Origin: Hephaestia caeni
GTDB taxonomy: Bacteria; Pseudomonadota; Alphaproteobacteria; Sphingomonadales; Sphingomonadaceae
Direction: 5' to 3'
Length of the DNA stretch: 64,000 bases
Assembly (NCBI RefSeq): GCF_003550065.1
Contig: NZ_QXDC01000003.1
Location: 558,001 to 622,000 of the forward strand
Part shown: in pieces, positions 25,535 through 35,820 of the stretch
Layout of the letters: every line of letters starts with the position of its first letter
Numbering within the stretch: position 1 is the stretch's first letter
The notes under the pieces: generated by a model
What the model was told of the DNA's origin: nothing
Database searches by the model: none
Seen by the model: only the letters and a program-made list of their open reading frames with translations
Program-made: the position numbers and the translations under genes

Positions 25535-26338
25535 TCACGGGCCGCTGATAATGAGTTCGCGACCAGCCGTCACCTTCCCCGACACGCGATAGCTGAGTTC
25601 AACCGCCTCGATAGCGAAGCCGGCGAACAAATCGCGGATATCCGGCGTGTCGTTGATCGACAAAATGAAGCGCCCCCTTATCGCCTCTAAGAGGCCCCTC
25701 AGCCGGTCGAAATCAGCCTCTGAAAACACGTCAGCGCCATAGTCGCCCTCGTTCCCGCGATAGGGCGGGTCGAGATAGAACAGCGTCCCCGGCCGATCGC
25801 AGCGTTGGATGAAGACGTCGTAGGGCAGACGTTCGATCTGGACCGCTTCCAGCCGGTCATGAATGTCCTGAAGCAGCGGCTCTAACGTCGAGAGACGGAA
25901 TTTGCTGGGGGCCGTGTAGCTGACGCCGAAGCTGCGCCCGACGACCTTCCCACCGAACGCGGTGCGTTGGAGGTAGAGGAATCGGGCCGCGCGCTCCAGA
26001 TCGGTGCACGTCGCCGGATCGACGTCGAGAAGGCGGTCGAATTCTGCTCGGCTGGCGAACCGCCATTTGAGCATGTCGAGAAACGGCTGATAATGGCGCT
26101 GGAGGATGCGGAACAGCGTCGTCACGTCGGCTGAGATATCGTTGATGATCTCCGCCTTCGGGCGGCGGGTGCGGCGGAAGAACACGCCCCCCATGCCAAC
26201 GAACGGCTCCGCGTAGGTGTCGTGGTCGATCGCGTCGATCAACGCGACCAGGCGGCGGCTCAGGTTGCGCTTGCCGCCAATGTAGCCCGCCGGGGGACGG
26301 ACGGGTTGGACAGCCGCAAGCGGGCTGGACTCGATCAT
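25535..26338 (-). CDS. DNA adenine methylase (D12 class)
   Basis: 267 residues with the MTase signature: AGYIGGK (N-terminal SAM loop), EPFVGMGGVFF (motif I) and DPPYRG (motif IV). This D12 class makes N6-methyladenine in double-stranded DNA, Dam-like. It is the last late gene, next to the right end of the phage, the place occupied by mom in Mu, whose product also modifies phage DNA against restriction. A protective role is therefore inferred. The recognition sequence cannot be told. No cognate endonuclease is seen. Confidence 0.9.
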   Translation of the reverse strand: MIESSPLAAVQPVRPPAGYIGGKRNLSRRLVALIDAIDHDTYAEPFVGMGGVFFRRTRRPKAEIINDISADVTTLFRILQRHYQPFLDMLKWRFASRAEFDRLLDVDPATCTDLERAARFLYLQRTAFGGKVVGRSFGVSYTAPSKFRLSTLEPLLQDIHDRLEAVQIERLPYDVFIQRCDRPGTLFYLDPPYRGNEGDYGADVFSEADFDRLRGLLEAIRGRFILSINDTPDIRDLFAGFAIEAVELSYRVSGKVTAGRELIISGP

Positions 26339-26469
26339 GATCTACACCTCATAACGCCCCGGCCGGTGCGCCCGGTGGGGGAATTGAGCGCGGCGGCCGC
26401 CGCGCGAGATGCAGGCGCAGTTCCTGCGGCAAAGGGCGCGCCAACGCCCGAGCCTCCCCCTTTTTTACG

Positions 26470-27240
26470 TCACACCCATTGCTCGATCCCGAGTTCCCAG
26501 CGTGAGCGTTTCGGATCGCGGCGCTCGAAGCTGCGGAAGCGATCAAAGGTGCCGTAGTGGATGCGGTTGCGCAGACCGGTCGAGGCGGCCGGGTCTTCGA
26601 CGACCAGGACCGGCCGGGTCTCACCACGATCGAGCGCGAGATCGTAGAGCGCGTCGACCTCGGCCGTCGTCAGGTCGCCCAGCGTCCACGAATAGCCCCC
26701 CTTGCGTGCACCCTCGACGGTCCCGAAGCCGCCGCCGGGTAAAGACGTCTTGGTCCCCGTGTCGATGATGCGCCGTCCTGCCCCCCACTCTTTATCGAAG
26801 CTCGGCACGAAGGCTTGGCCTGCCATCACAACCCCCGCCATCAGCGCCGGTTGTCCAGCCGGCTGGGTAAGCGCGAGCCGGATATAACGCACGTTGGCGG
26901 CCGTCCCGTGCCAAAGCGCATGGCTGACGGTCGGCGCGGCGCCCACGCGATCGGGGACGCGCAGCGCTCCGGCCGGTTTGATGACCGAATCGGTGTAGCT
27001 CGCCGCACCGCCGCTGATCGTCCAGGACGCGGCCGCTGCCGGCGCGCGCGCATAGCCGAGAAAAACCGTGTCGATCGCGCGCGAGGTGCCCAGATCGATG
27101 TCGATCGTCGCCGCACTGCCGGAAGCGCTATCGGCCCAAACCTCCTTGGGGTCGGGCGTCAGCAGATTTGCGATCGCAGACCCGCGCGAGGCCGTGATCG
27201 CCGCGATCGCCGTGGGGGCAAGGATCAGGATGCGCGCCAT
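26470..27240 (-). CDS. Tail-associated protein, unknown
   Basis: 256 residues. The middle part (about 35-120) has beta-rich, discoidin-like features (ATIDIDLGTSRAIDTVFLGYAR), and the rest resembles a phage tail component with a LSRVGIEQW-like ending. No signal or membrane segment. Order within the late operon, after the large tip protein, suggests a tail-tip or fibre-associated part. A direct family assignment is not possible from inspection. A 131-bp gap separates it from the methylase. Confidence 0.6.
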   Translation of the reverse strand: MARILILAPTAIAAITASRGSAIANLLTPDPKEVWADSASGSAATIDIDLGTSRAIDTVFLGYARAPAAAASWTISGGAASYTDSVIKPAGALRVPDRVGAAPTVSHALWHGTAANVRYIRLALTQPAGQPALMAGVVMAGQAFVPSFDKEWGAGRRIIDTGTKTSLPGGGFGTVEGARKGGYSWTLGDLTTAEVDALYDLALDRGETRPVLVVEDPAASTGLRNRIHYGTFDRFRSFERRDPKRSRWELGIEQWV

Positions 27241-27600
27241 TCAGAGTCTCCGCAGAACGGTCACCGTCGACAGCCCCGTCGCGAGATCGTCCTGCGCGAA
27301 CAGGACGAACACATCCATGCCCTCCTCATAGCCGAGCCGATCGATCGTCACGGTGATCACTTGCCCCCGCCGGTGGCGCCATTCGCCGGGCAGAAGGTGC
27401 TCTTCAGTCGCCAACGGCCCGCCGAAGAAGATAAGTTGCCGCTCCCCTTCATTGGCGGCCGCCTCTTTCGAAGCGAGCGCGCTGGCCCGCTCGACCGTCA
27501 TGGCACTATCGCCCCAGCGGTCGAGGCGGCCAGCGTCCTCGACGATCTTAAAAAGCGCGTCCGCCTGGAGCCATTCGGCGAAGAGCGCGTCGACGCTCAC
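27241..27600 (-). CDS. Tail-end protein, unknown
   Basis: 119 residues starting at a GTG that overlaps the previous gene's stop. The frame continues upstream into another gene's territory, but the product's protein-like composition begins at this GTG (VSVDALFAEWLQADALFKIVED). The second half contains VITVTIDRLGYEEGMDVFVLFAQDD, beta-rich. No family recognised. Its coupling to neighbours places it in the tail module. Confidence 0.6.
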   Translation of the reverse strand: MSVDALFAEWLQADALFKIVEDAGRLDRWGDSAMTVERASALASKEAAANEGERQLIFFGGPLATEEHLLPGEWRHRRGQVITVTIDRLGYEEGMDVFVLFAQDDLATGLSTVTVLRRL

Positions 27601-28001
27601 GCCACCGCCAACCCGACGCCGGTCACCAAGCACCGCAGCTTGCCGTTCCACGCCTCGGCCGCGTACCGATCGTCAAGCGCCAGCACGGCGGTGCGCACGG
27701 TCTCGAACGCCTCGCTATTGAGGATGTCGGTCAACGGCGCCAAAAAGGTAGCGCGCTCCGCCGCGGCCGCATCCGCCAGCGCCGACTGATATGCGCCGAC
27801 CAGCGTCTGCCACTCGCCGATCGCGGCGGCGATCGCCGCGAGCTGATCTGACGACAGTGCCGCGATCTGATCCGTCGTCATACCGCCGACCTGCGCGCCG
27901 CTCAGCTCGCCGAGATCGGCCGCGGAGTAAGCCGCCAGTTCGGCGGAGGTGAGCGCCGCGATCTGCGCCGCCGTCATCGTCTTGATATCGTCCATCGTCA
28001 T
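27597..28001 (-). CDS. Tail protein with short IAAL repeats
   Basis: 134 residues. The first half is made of degenerate 10-residue repeats (TAAQIAALTSAEL, SGAQVGGMTTDQIAALSSDQLAAI), the second half a helical domain. Repeats of this kind appear in tail-fibre-linked proteins of several phages. No enzymatic motif is visible. It lies directly after the large tip/fibre gene and overlaps the next gene by 4 nt. Confidence 0.6.
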   Translation of the reverse strand: MTMDDIKTMTAAQIAALTSAELAAYSAADLGELSGAQVGGMTTDQIAALSSDQLAAIAAAIGEWQTLVGAYQSALADAAAAERATFLAPLTDILNSEAFETVRTAVLALDDRYAAEAWNGKLRCLVTGVGLAVA

Positions 28002-28011
28002 GCTCCGTTGA

Positions 28012-31000
28012 TTAAGTGACCCGCCAAAGCAGGTTGTTGCCGCTGCTCAGGGCCGAGCCGGAGGCACCGAACCTCTGGATATTGACCATGATCGCGCAGG
28101 CTTTGACGCTCGAAAGGCCGGTGGGCACCGAGACGTCGAGCGCCACGGCTGTCGGGCTGCCGCCGGTGCCCCCGGTGATCGAGATCGGATCACCGATATC
28201 GATCGTCGACATGCCGGCGCGCGCGAGCTGGAACTGGAGACTGCCGCCCGATGGGGCCGATGCCTCGACGTTGATCGTGCCGGTGATATGCAGCGTGCCT
28301 GCGCTCAGGGCCGGCGAGGCCACCGCGGCGGGCGTGTTGCTGTTAGTGAGCGCGGAATAGCTGATCACGCCCGACCGCTGCGCACCGTCGCCGCTCCCGC
28401 CGCCGGTGCCCACCTCGGCCGCGCCGTAATAGACCTTGCCATCGGTCGCGATCGCCCAGATGCTGTTGGCGATGGTCTCCGAGCCGACCGCGACCGACTT
28501 GAGCCCGTACCACTGCACGAGATTGGCGGCCGACCCGAATTTCGGCCCCCAGGCAAGCCGATACGATCCGGCAACCACCCGCCAGACACCGCCCGCAAAG
28601 CTGGTCCCATCGCCCGATCCGCCGTCGATCTCGAACACGTCCGTGAGATAGATGATTTTCGACGTCACCCCGTCATTGGTCGAAACCCTGCCGGAGACCT
28701 TGCCGTTGACGTCGATCTTGAGCCCGACAACCGCCTTAGCGATCCCATTGGCTTCGGCTGCAACGGCGTCGGTGGCGGTAATATTCGCCTCGGCCGTTCC
28801 CATTCGCGCGTTGAGCGCTGTGACGGTGGACGCGTTGGCCTTGCCGGTCGTGAGCGAGGCGATCGCCCCGGTGTTGGTCGCAACACTGGCCGACAGATCG
28901 TCGATCTGGCCCGCCTTGATCTCTGCGTCCGAGGCTGCCCGGATACCGCACCGATACCAGTTCACCGTTTTGGCCGTGACGGTGCCGAACCCGGTCCAGC
29001 CGCTGCACATAAACAGCTTGCCCGCGACCGCCGACGCGAGCGTCACGTCGGCGCGGGCTCGGATGCGATAGGTCTTGCCCGCCGGCCCCGACGATCCGAT
29101 CACATCCGTGAACTTGCACAAGATGCGCTGCGTCTGCGAACCGTCCGCATTACGCACATCAAGAATGAAACCGGTGCCGCTCAGATCGCCCGCAGTCGGC
29201 TCGACGTCGGCCTCGAAAACATAGGTTCCTGGCCCCATTGAGGCGAGGCCGGAGCCCGCAGGCGCATCCTGAGCGATGCCGCCGTTTCCGCCCGCCTCGA
29301 CCACCTGTTGCACCGCGTAAGGGCTGTTGCGCCCGGTGACGCGGGTGACGACGCCGACCCATGCACCCCATCCGGCCGGGCGGGCGGCACCGTCCGGCCA
29401 ATCGGCGAACACCGAATTGAGCGCGAGCGATCCGGTACTGGCGTTGGCGGAAACGACGGCGAAGGTCTTCGCGGCTGAAGCCTCCGCGGTGGCGATCGCC
29501 GCTTTGTTGGTCGAGACATCCGCCGAGGTGGCGGCATCGCCCTTGTACCCAACGGTGAGCAGCATATCCGCATGAGCCGATGCCGCATCATCATTCGCAG
29601 CAGCCGCACGACTGGTCGCGACATCCGCGCTTTGTTCGGCGCGCTTGCTCTCAGTGATGTCTTCGATGCGGAGGGCCGCCCAATAGGCGAGCATGTTGTC
29701 CACACCGTTCGACCCTGCCGCAAAGAGCCAGGGGCGGAGACTCACCGTGTCGGACGTGACGGCGAAGGTCTTGTCGAAATACTGCCAACCGCTGTGTGGA
29801 TTGGCTACGATTGCCCGATAAGAATACGACGCCGCGCCGCTGGATAGCGTTGCGAGCAGACCCAGACTGACCGCAACGTCGCCCGCACTCTGAACCCAGC
29901 CGGTCACCCTGAATGTCTTGCCGTTGAAATTACCGTAACGAAGTGGCTCTTCGAGCGTGTCTCTGGCAGTGGTCTTGAGCGCCTTGGTAAGGCCCGCCGA
30001 CGCCAAGCCGCTGACCGCAACGACGGTTGATCCGCTACCCCAATTTCCGCGCGAACCGTCCTCGAAATCGCCATGTTGAATAAGATTGCCAGATGCACCC
30101 GACGCAGCCGCAGCCGCCGACTGTGACGACAAGTTCGAATACGCCAGCGCCTGGTTCTTGAACCCTAGCGTATTGCTCTCGCTGATCGCGATCCGGCCCT
30201 CGGCCGCCGATACCTCGCCTGCCTTGGTGTTGACCGTGTTGGTATTGGTGGTGACCGACGCGGCCTTTGTCGTCACGTCGTCCTGGATCAAGGTGACGAC
30301 CGACAGGCTCGATGCCGCTGCGTCGGCTGCATCCTCGGCCGCTGCCCGCTCGGTGATATCTACTATCTCGCCGCTGATCCACCGGCCTGCGTTGCCAGCC
30401 GCAGAAGTAGCCGGGACACGGAGCAGCAAGCGCAGATACGCACCGCCCGAGGCAATGACTGTATCGCCATCGACCTCTAGGGTCAGCGTCTGCGCGTTAC
30501 CCGTGGCGGTGATCGTCTGTGATGTAGCAGGCGAGCCGCTGATATAGCTGTAATCACTCGTCAATTGGACGCCAAAAAGCTGGATATTCAGTGGGGCGGT
30601 GATGGATTGAGCATAGAAGCGGGCTGTCAGCCGATAGCGGTGACCCGGCTGCACGGTCATGACGCCGATTTGAGCAATATCGATCGTGGCGCCGCTCGTC
30701 GTGAAGCGGGCGACCCGGCCATAGCTTGCGTTCACAACAAAACTTACGGTCGCGTCGGACGGCCCAATTGGGGTCCGCGTCTCGGGCGCGCCTATATAAC
30801 TTCTCGACCAGAATGTGCCGTCCTGCTCGAAATCGCTGGGAAGCAAGCTCGCAGCCGTCCGGTTGGCCGCCGCCGCCGAATCAACCGACAGCGTCTTCGC
30901 CGCTTCGGCCGCCGCCTTGAGCCCATCGACCGTGACGACTGACGCGGCGGCGTGGTCTTCGGAGATCGAGGCGTTGCCAGCCGCCAGTTCGCTGGCCTCC

Positions 31001-32586
31001 TTGGCGATGACCGAGCCGTCCTCGGCGGCCTCTGCCAGCGCGAGGATCGCGTCCGCATCCTCCTTGGCTTGCAGCGCGAGCGCCGCACTGGTGGCCGCGT
31101 TGTCGGTGTGATCGAATACCTCGAATAGCTCGGTGATATCGCTTTGCGCGGTGTCGATCGCGCCGGTGACATCGATCGCGGGGCGGCCGGCCACATTGGT
31201 GGTGTCCGCCGCCGTGCCCTTGCTGGTCTCGATATCCTCGTCGGTGTACGTGCCGCCGCCCGGCTTGGTCAGGTTGCCGGGCGTTTCGGCGTCGCCGACC
31301 GTGGCGCCGACCGTGGCGCCATCCTCGATCCCGCCTAGCTTCTCCGCCGCGCCCGGATCGAGTTCGGCAAGCTCGTCCGCCGTGGCGCCAGCGCCCAGGC
31401 CGACCACATCGTCGACCAGCACGGCACCGGCGATATCGCCGCGCGACATGACGTGACGATTTTGGCGATAGCCGACCCGACGCCGGCCGGATGGTTTGAA
31501 AACATTGGTCCGGCGGACGCGCTCGCTGCGCACTGAGGCGACGCTCGCCCCCCATGCGATGGGGCGGATCACGATCGCGCCGGCGTCGTCGAGCAACCAG
31601 AGTAGCGAGACGCCGCCCAGCAGTTCGTCGAGCGCCGCTGCCGCCGCCACATTCTCGTCGTCCGCGAACCAGCCCGCCGCGTCTGGCCGATCCGCAACGG
31701 CGGCCGCCACCGTACCCGTCGCAAAGCTGATCGCCGATCGCGCCGCCACGATCCGCATGGCGATCTCGGCGGCCGTCTCCACATAACCGTCCGCGATCTC
31801 GCCCCGAATATCGGCGCAAAGGGCGCCGGCGGGTACCGTCCACCATTTGACGCACGCGATCGAGGGCGCCACGACGCCGCCGCCCTCAGGCGCCTCGGCC
31901 GCTTGCAGCGCAGCGAACGTCGCCGCCGCCGAACCCTGCCAGTCGAGCACAACGAGTTCAGCCGCCGCCGCGCCCTTGTCGCGCACCGCGTCGATCGCTT
32001 TCCACGGTCGCAGCGGGTCACCGAAGCAATAGATGTTGTTCGGCGCATCGATCGCGTCGCCGAGCACGTTGAAGCAGCGCCCCCAACCCCGCCGCTTGAT
32101 CGCACCTTCCCACTCGGCTGGCCCTTCGAGGCCGCCCGTGCCCGCGAATCGGTCATCGAGGAGCGGCCGCTTGAGATCGGCAGCCGGATCAGCGAGCGCG
32201 ATCTTGATCACGCCGCCTTCGACGACCAGACCAAGGACACGGCCCGCCTGTGCGACAGGCGGCAAGCCGCCGTCTGCCGGCTCCGGCCCGACGCGTACGG
32301 TGATGGTTGCATCCGGCCAGTAATAGGCGGCCATGTCGTCGAGCACCGCGCCGGCGGCGGGCATCCAGTGCAATTCGCCGGCGGCTGCAACGCCGCTCGC
32401 GATCGCCACGCCGTCGAAGCTGAAGCCGGCGACGATCGTCGGCAGTGCGACGATCCCGGCCAGCCAGTGCTCGCCGCCATAATAATATGGCCGCGCGTCG
32501 CCACCGCCCGCGAGCCGCACCGTCAGGGCGCCACCATCGGCGACGCGGCGCGGCTGCGCCTCGATCAGGATCACCGGCGCGCTCAT
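28012..32586 (-). CDS. Large tail tip / fibre protein (1524 aa)
   Basis: The N-terminal 420 or so residues form a folded tail-hub-like domain with many Trp residues (YYYGGEHWLAGIVALPT, WGRCFNVLGDAIDAPNNIYC), followed by about 700 residues of coiled-coil and Ala/Ser/Thr-rich repeats (AAEDAADAAASSL, TTNTNTVNTKAGEVSAAEG) in which two carbohydrate-binding-like beta domains are embedded (near GNWGSGSTVVAVSG and WGAWVGVVTRVTG). The C-terminus is beta-rich. This is the likely receptor-binding part of the tail. Its start overlaps the tape-measure stop by 4 nt. Confidence 0.8.
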   Translation of the reverse strand: MSAPVILIEAQPRRVADGGALTVRLAGGGDARPYYYGGEHWLAGIVALPTIVAGFSFDGVAIASGVAAAGELHWMPAAGAVLDDMAAYYWPDATITVRVGPEPADGGLPPVAQAGRVLGLVVEGGVIKIALADPAADLKRPLLDDRFAGTGGLEGPAEWEGAIKRRGWGRCFNVLGDAIDAPNNIYCFGDPLRPWKAIDAVRDKGAAAAELVVLDWQGSAAATFAALQAAEAPEGGGVVAPSIACVKWWTVPAGALCADIRGEIADGYVETAAEIAMRIVAARSAISFATGTVAAAVADRPDAAGWFADDENVAAAAALDELLGGVSLLWLLDDAGAIVIRPIAWGASVASVRSERVRRTNVFKPSGRRRVGYRQNRHVMSRGDIAGAVLVDDVVGLGAGATADELAELDPGAAEKLGGIEDGATVGATVGDAETPGNLTKPGGGTYTDEDIETSKGTAADTTNVAGRPAIDVTGAIDTAQSDITELFEVFDHTDNAATSAALALQAKEDADAILALAEAAEDGSVIAKEASELAAGNASISEDHAAASVVTVDGLKAAAEAAKTLSVDSAAAANRTAASLLPSDFEQDGTFWSRSYIGAPETRTPIGPSDATVSFVVNASYGRVARFTTSGATIDIAQIGVMTVQPGHRYRLTARFYAQSITAPLNIQLFGVQLTSDYSYISGSPATSQTITATGNAQTLTLEVDGDTVIASGGAYLRLLLRVPATSAAGNAGRWISGEIVDITERAAAEDAADAAASSLSVVTLIQDDVTTKAASVTTNTNTVNTKAGEVSAAEGRIAISESNTLGFKNQALAYSNLSSQSAAAAASGASGNLIQHGDFEDGSRGNWGSGSTVVAVSGLASAGLTKALKTTARDTLEEPLRYGNFNGKTFRVTGWVQSAGDVAVSLGLLATLSSGAASYSYRAIVANPHSGWQYFDKTFAVTSDTVSLRPWLFAAGSNGVDNMLAYWAALRIEDITESKRAEQSADVATSRAAAANDDAASAHADMLLTVGYKGDAATSADVSTNKAAIATAEASAAKTFAVVSANASTGSLALNSVFADWPDGAARPAGWGAWVGVVTRVTGRNSPYAVQQVVEAGGNGGIAQDAPAGSGLASMGPGTYVFEADVEPTAGDLSGTGFILDVRNADGSQTQRILCKFTDVIGSSGPAGKTYRIRARADVTLASAVAGKLFMCSGWTGFGTVTAKTVNWYRCGIRAASDAEIKAGQIDDLSASVATNTGAIASLTTGKANASTVTALNARMGTAEANITATDAVAAEANGIAKAVVGLKIDVNGKVSGRVSTNDGVTSKIIYLTDVFEIDGGSGDGTSFAGGVWRVVAGSYRLAWGPKFGSAANLVQWYGLKSVAVGSETIANSIWAIATDGKVYYGAAEVGTGGGSGDGAQRSGVISYSALTNSNTPAAVASPALSAGTLHITGTINVEASAPSGGSLQFQLARAGMSTIDIGDPISITGGTGGSPTAVALDVSVPTGLSSVKACAIMVNIQRFGASGSALSSGNNLLWRVT

Positions 32587-35500
32587 TGTGTGGTTCGTGC
32601 GAGTTGCGAGAGATCAAATGCCGATTGACTATTCAACGACGCCAACCGGCCCAGCAGCGCATTGTTCGCATCAAGCGCCGCGATCATCCGCGCGTTCTGC
32701 GCGTTGTTTTCGTCAAGCGCGGCATTGGTCGTCGCCAGCGCCGGGTCGCTCGTCTTCTCGGCCGCCGCAACCTGTTCGTTCGCCTTCGCGATCGCCGCGC
32801 GCGCCTGGTCGAGGATCGCGTTGCGGTCGGCCGCAAAGCCGCCCGTCGTCCCATAGGCTTGCTTCGAGACTTGATTGAACTGTTCGAGCAGGCCGGCGAG
32901 CGTGTCCCCCGCGCCCTCGACGCCGCTGTCGAGATCGGCCTGCGCCTTTCCGATCTGATCGAGGAGCGCCTGCCGGTGCTCGACGGCCGAGCCCTCGAAC
33001 AGCGACCCCGCCGTCATCGAATCGACCAGTCGCTGGAGCGAGCCCACCTGCTGATCGACGAACTGCTTTTGCAGATCGAGCCGTTCCTTGTTGTTCAGCT
33101 CCTCGATTTTGACAACGTCGAAGCCATAGGCGCGCGCGATCCGCAGCCGCTCCTTCGCCTGGGCCTCGAAGTCCTTGAACGCCTTCGCCATCTCGCCGCC
33201 GATGCCGCCGATCGCGGTCTCGACCTCCTGGACCTTGAGCGCCTCCTGCAACGCCCGGTCGATATCGGTGGAGGATTTGAGCGCCTTTTGAACCGCCGCT
33301 GAGAGGCCCGTCACGGCGCCATCCTTGATCGCGTCCATGATCGCGTAATTCAGCGCCGCTTGCTGGCTATCGAACGCCAGCACTGGCCCGCCGGCGATGC
33401 CGCCGGCGCCGGTGGGATCGACCCGGTAGACGCCTGCCTTGTGGCCGGGACGGTAGCCGACCGAGACTCTGGCGCTACCGAGCGAACCGCCCAACTGCTT
33501 GACGATCGAATTGAGCGTGTCGGCGACGTCCTGGCCGAACTGTTGCGCCGCCTGTTTGGCCTCGCTGCCCTTGCCCGAGACCGCGCCGATCCGCGCCACA
33601 CCACCATCGAACGTCAGCGCGGTCGATCCGTTCTTTTCCTTCTTGAACAGCCCGCCGACGACACCGCCGAGCAGCCCGCCGGCGATCGACCCGATCGGGC
33701 CGGCGAGGCTCCCCAGCGTCGAACTCAGCAGCTTCTCGGCCGCAAAGCCGCCCAGCGCCCCGCCGATCGCGCCGCCGGTGCCGCTGCCGGTCACAGAGCC
33801 CGCGATATAACCCATGCCGGCGTTGCGCAGCAGGCCGGCGAACGATCCGTTCTGGCCGAACACGCTCTGCATCGATCGGTCGAACTCGCTGCCGACCTCC
33901 TTGCCCACCGATTTGCCGATCACGTCGGCCGTCGTCTGCGTCGTGGTGTCGTTGCCCGTCGTCGGCGCGGCGGCGGCCTTGCCGCGCCCCAGCAACAGGC
34001 CGAGCGCGCCGCCGGTCTGGCCGCGCCCGGCCGACGTGCCCAACATCGCCGCCAGCGGCCCCGTGCCCAGCAGGCTCGCCTCCAGCGTCGCGGAGGCGAT
34101 CGATTGCGCGAGCCGCTTGATCGTCCGCCCCGCGCTCTCGCCGCCGACGATGATGTCGTCGAGCGCCCCCACCGCCGCCCGGCCAAGGTCGTACTGCGCG
34201 CGCGCCGCCTCGCGGGTCCGCTCCGCGAGATCGTCCATCGCCGCGTTTGCGGCCACGGCCTTGCGAAGGTCGGCTTCAGCCTGGCCGCGCTCGGCCTCGG
34301 GCAGTGCAGCAAGCTCCTTGCGGTGCTTGATCATTTCGGCCTGCACCGGATCGAGCGCCTGGCGCACCGCCAGTTCGGTGTTGAGGCTCTCGATCAGTCC
34401 GTCGATCGCCGCACGCGCACGATCGAGTTCCTGTTCTTCTTGGGTTGCCTGCTTGCCAAGATCACCGATATCGATCTTGCCGCCGAAATAGGCGCGGCGG
34501 GCCTGTCCGCTCCAGTCATCGGCGGTCTTTCCGTCGATCTTACCCGCCGCTTCCAGGTTGGCGATATCCTCCAGCTCTTTCCGGTACGCGCGCGCGGCGG
34601 CAGCGACCGGATCGTATTTCTTCTCCAGTGCCACGAGATCACCCGCGAGCGCGCGGGCGTCCTTTGCGGCTTCACGCGTGGCGGCACCGCTCGCACGCCG
34701 CGCGCCCGTCGCGGCGCGCTCGGCATCGCGAGCGCTCGTGACGGCCTTTTCGGCATCCCCAACCCGCCGTGAATATTCAGCCTCCGAGATCGCGCCCGAA
34801 TCGAGCGCGGCCTTTGACTGAATGCGGGTGACCGTCAGTTGCGCCTGCGCGCGTTCCACCGTGCCGGTGCTGGCGGCCAGCTTGGCCTGCGCGTCGAGCA
34901 GCGCGGTATTCGCTTCGGCGGTGATGCCGAGCAGCTTTTTCTGCGCATCCGTCGCGGTGCCGGTGAGCAGGGCGATATTGGCGCGCGTTTTCTCGGCCGC
35001 CTGCGCGCCCTGGACCGTGCCGCTCGCCAGCTCGACGATATGCTCAGCGACCTTCTTTACGGCGGGATCGGCATCGCCGATTTTCTTGACCGCCACACCG
35101 AACGCGTTGGCGTTGATCGTACCACGACGATATTGCTCGGCGAGCGCCTTGATCTGGCGCTCGCTTTCGGTGTCCGTCCTCGTTGCCGTATTGCCGGGCG
35201 CGAAAAGGTTGCTGGAAAACTCGCCGCGCCCAGCCGTGCGTCCATACGCAATCAGCGCGCCGCGGCTGCGCACATAATCTGCGCGCTGCTGGTCGAGAAG
35301 ATTGGCCTGCCGCTGCGCTTCCGCCAGCGCGACGACCGCCGCGACCTGGTTGCGGATTTTGCCCGTGGTTTTGTCGAGAATATCACCGAGCGCGCGCTGC
35401 CGCTCGCCCATATCCTCGGCGGCATCGCCACCGGACAGTAATTTGGTGACCAGCACACCGAGCAGCGACATCGCCCCCGTGATCGCTATCGTCAGCCCGA

Positions 35501-35816
35501 AGCTCATCGCTCCGCTGAGCAATTGCGTGCCCAGCGTGAGCCCGGCGACCGCCTGCGTCGTCTTGGCGCCCTGTTGCGACAGGATATCCAGACCGTTCCC
35601 GCCCGTGGCCGCGCCAGCCGCGGCGTCAACCAGCGCGCCGCCAAGTTCCTTCGCGCCCTTGCTCAGCCCCTCCGTCGAGGTGGCGGCCGCGTCCTGCGTC
35701 CGCGACAGGTTGTCGGTCGACGCGCCCGTCTCCCGGATCGCCCTGTCGAGATCGTCGAGCGCGCGCTGCGCGCCCTCGGTGTCGCCGGTGATGATGAGCG
35801 AGGTCTGGAGCGTCAT
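32583..35816 (-). CDS. Tail tape measure protein (1077 aa)
   Basis: Long helical protein with an N-terminal heptad-rich segment (GAQRALDDLDRAIRETGA), a hydrophobic segment near residues 100-130 (AMSFGLTIAITGAMSLLGVLV), a second Gly-rich hydrophobic part near 660-740, and coiled coil at the C-terminus. By the usual relation of about 1.5 Angstrom per residue the tail would be near 160 nm; this is inference. Position directly after the tail chaperones is diagnostic. No lytic domain is visible within it. Confidence 0.9.
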   Translation of the reverse strand: MTLQTSLIITGDTEGAQRALDDLDRAIRETGASTDNLSRTQDAAATSTEGLSKGAKELGGALVDAAAGAATGGNGLDILSQQGAKTTQAVAGLTLGTQLLSGAMSFGLTIAITGAMSLLGVLVTKLLSGGDAAEDMGERQRALGDILDKTTGKIRNQVAAVVALAEAQRQANLLDQQRADYVRSRGALIAYGRTAGRGEFSSNLFAPGNTATRTDTESERQIKALAEQYRRGTINANAFGVAVKKIGDADPAVKKVAEHIVELASGTVQGAQAAEKTRANIALLTGTATDAQKKLLGITAEANTALLDAQAKLAASTGTVERAQAQLTVTRIQSKAALDSGAISEAEYSRRVGDAEKAVTSARDAERAATGARRASGAATREAAKDARALAGDLVALEKKYDPVAAAARAYRKELEDIANLEAAGKIDGKTADDWSGQARRAYFGGKIDIGDLGKQATQEEQELDRARAAIDGLIESLNTELAVRQALDPVQAEMIKHRKELAALPEAERGQAEADLRKAVAANAAMDDLAERTREAARAQYDLGRAAVGALDDIIVGGESAGRTIKRLAQSIASATLEASLLGTGPLAAMLGTSAGRGQTGGALGLLLGRGKAAAAPTTGNDTTTQTTADVIGKSVGKEVGSEFDRSMQSVFGQNGSFAGLLRNAGMGYIAGSVTGSGTGGAIGGALGGFAAEKLLSSTLGSLAGPIGSIAGGLLGGVVGGLFKKEKNGSTALTFDGGVARIGAVSGKGSEAKQAAQQFGQDVADTLNSIVKQLGGSLGSARVSVGYRPGHKAGVYRVDPTGAGGIAGGPVLAFDSQQAALNYAIMDAIKDGAVTGLSAAVQKALKSSTDIDRALQEALKVQEVETAIGGIGGEMAKAFKDFEAQAKERLRIARAYGFDVVKIEELNNKERLDLQKQFVDQQVGSLQRLVDSMTAGSLFEGSAVEHRQALLDQIGKAQADLDSGVEGAGDTLAGLLEQFNQVSKQAYGTTGGFAADRNAILDQARAAIAKANEQVAAAEKTSDPALATTNAALDENNAQNARMIAALDANNALLGRLASLNSQSAFDLSQLARTTQ

Positions 35817-35820
35817 CGCG

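Noticed and set aside
26339..26469. A 31-codon leftward frame with a TTG start after GGGGGAGG, between the tail-end gene and the methylase
   Set aside because: Product is Pro/Arg/Leu-rich low complexity with a rare start codon; kept out for lack of other support.
27597..28001. CRISPR-like or tandem DNA repeat behind the IAAL protein repeats
   Set aside because: The repeats are degenerate at the DNA level and only visible in the protein.
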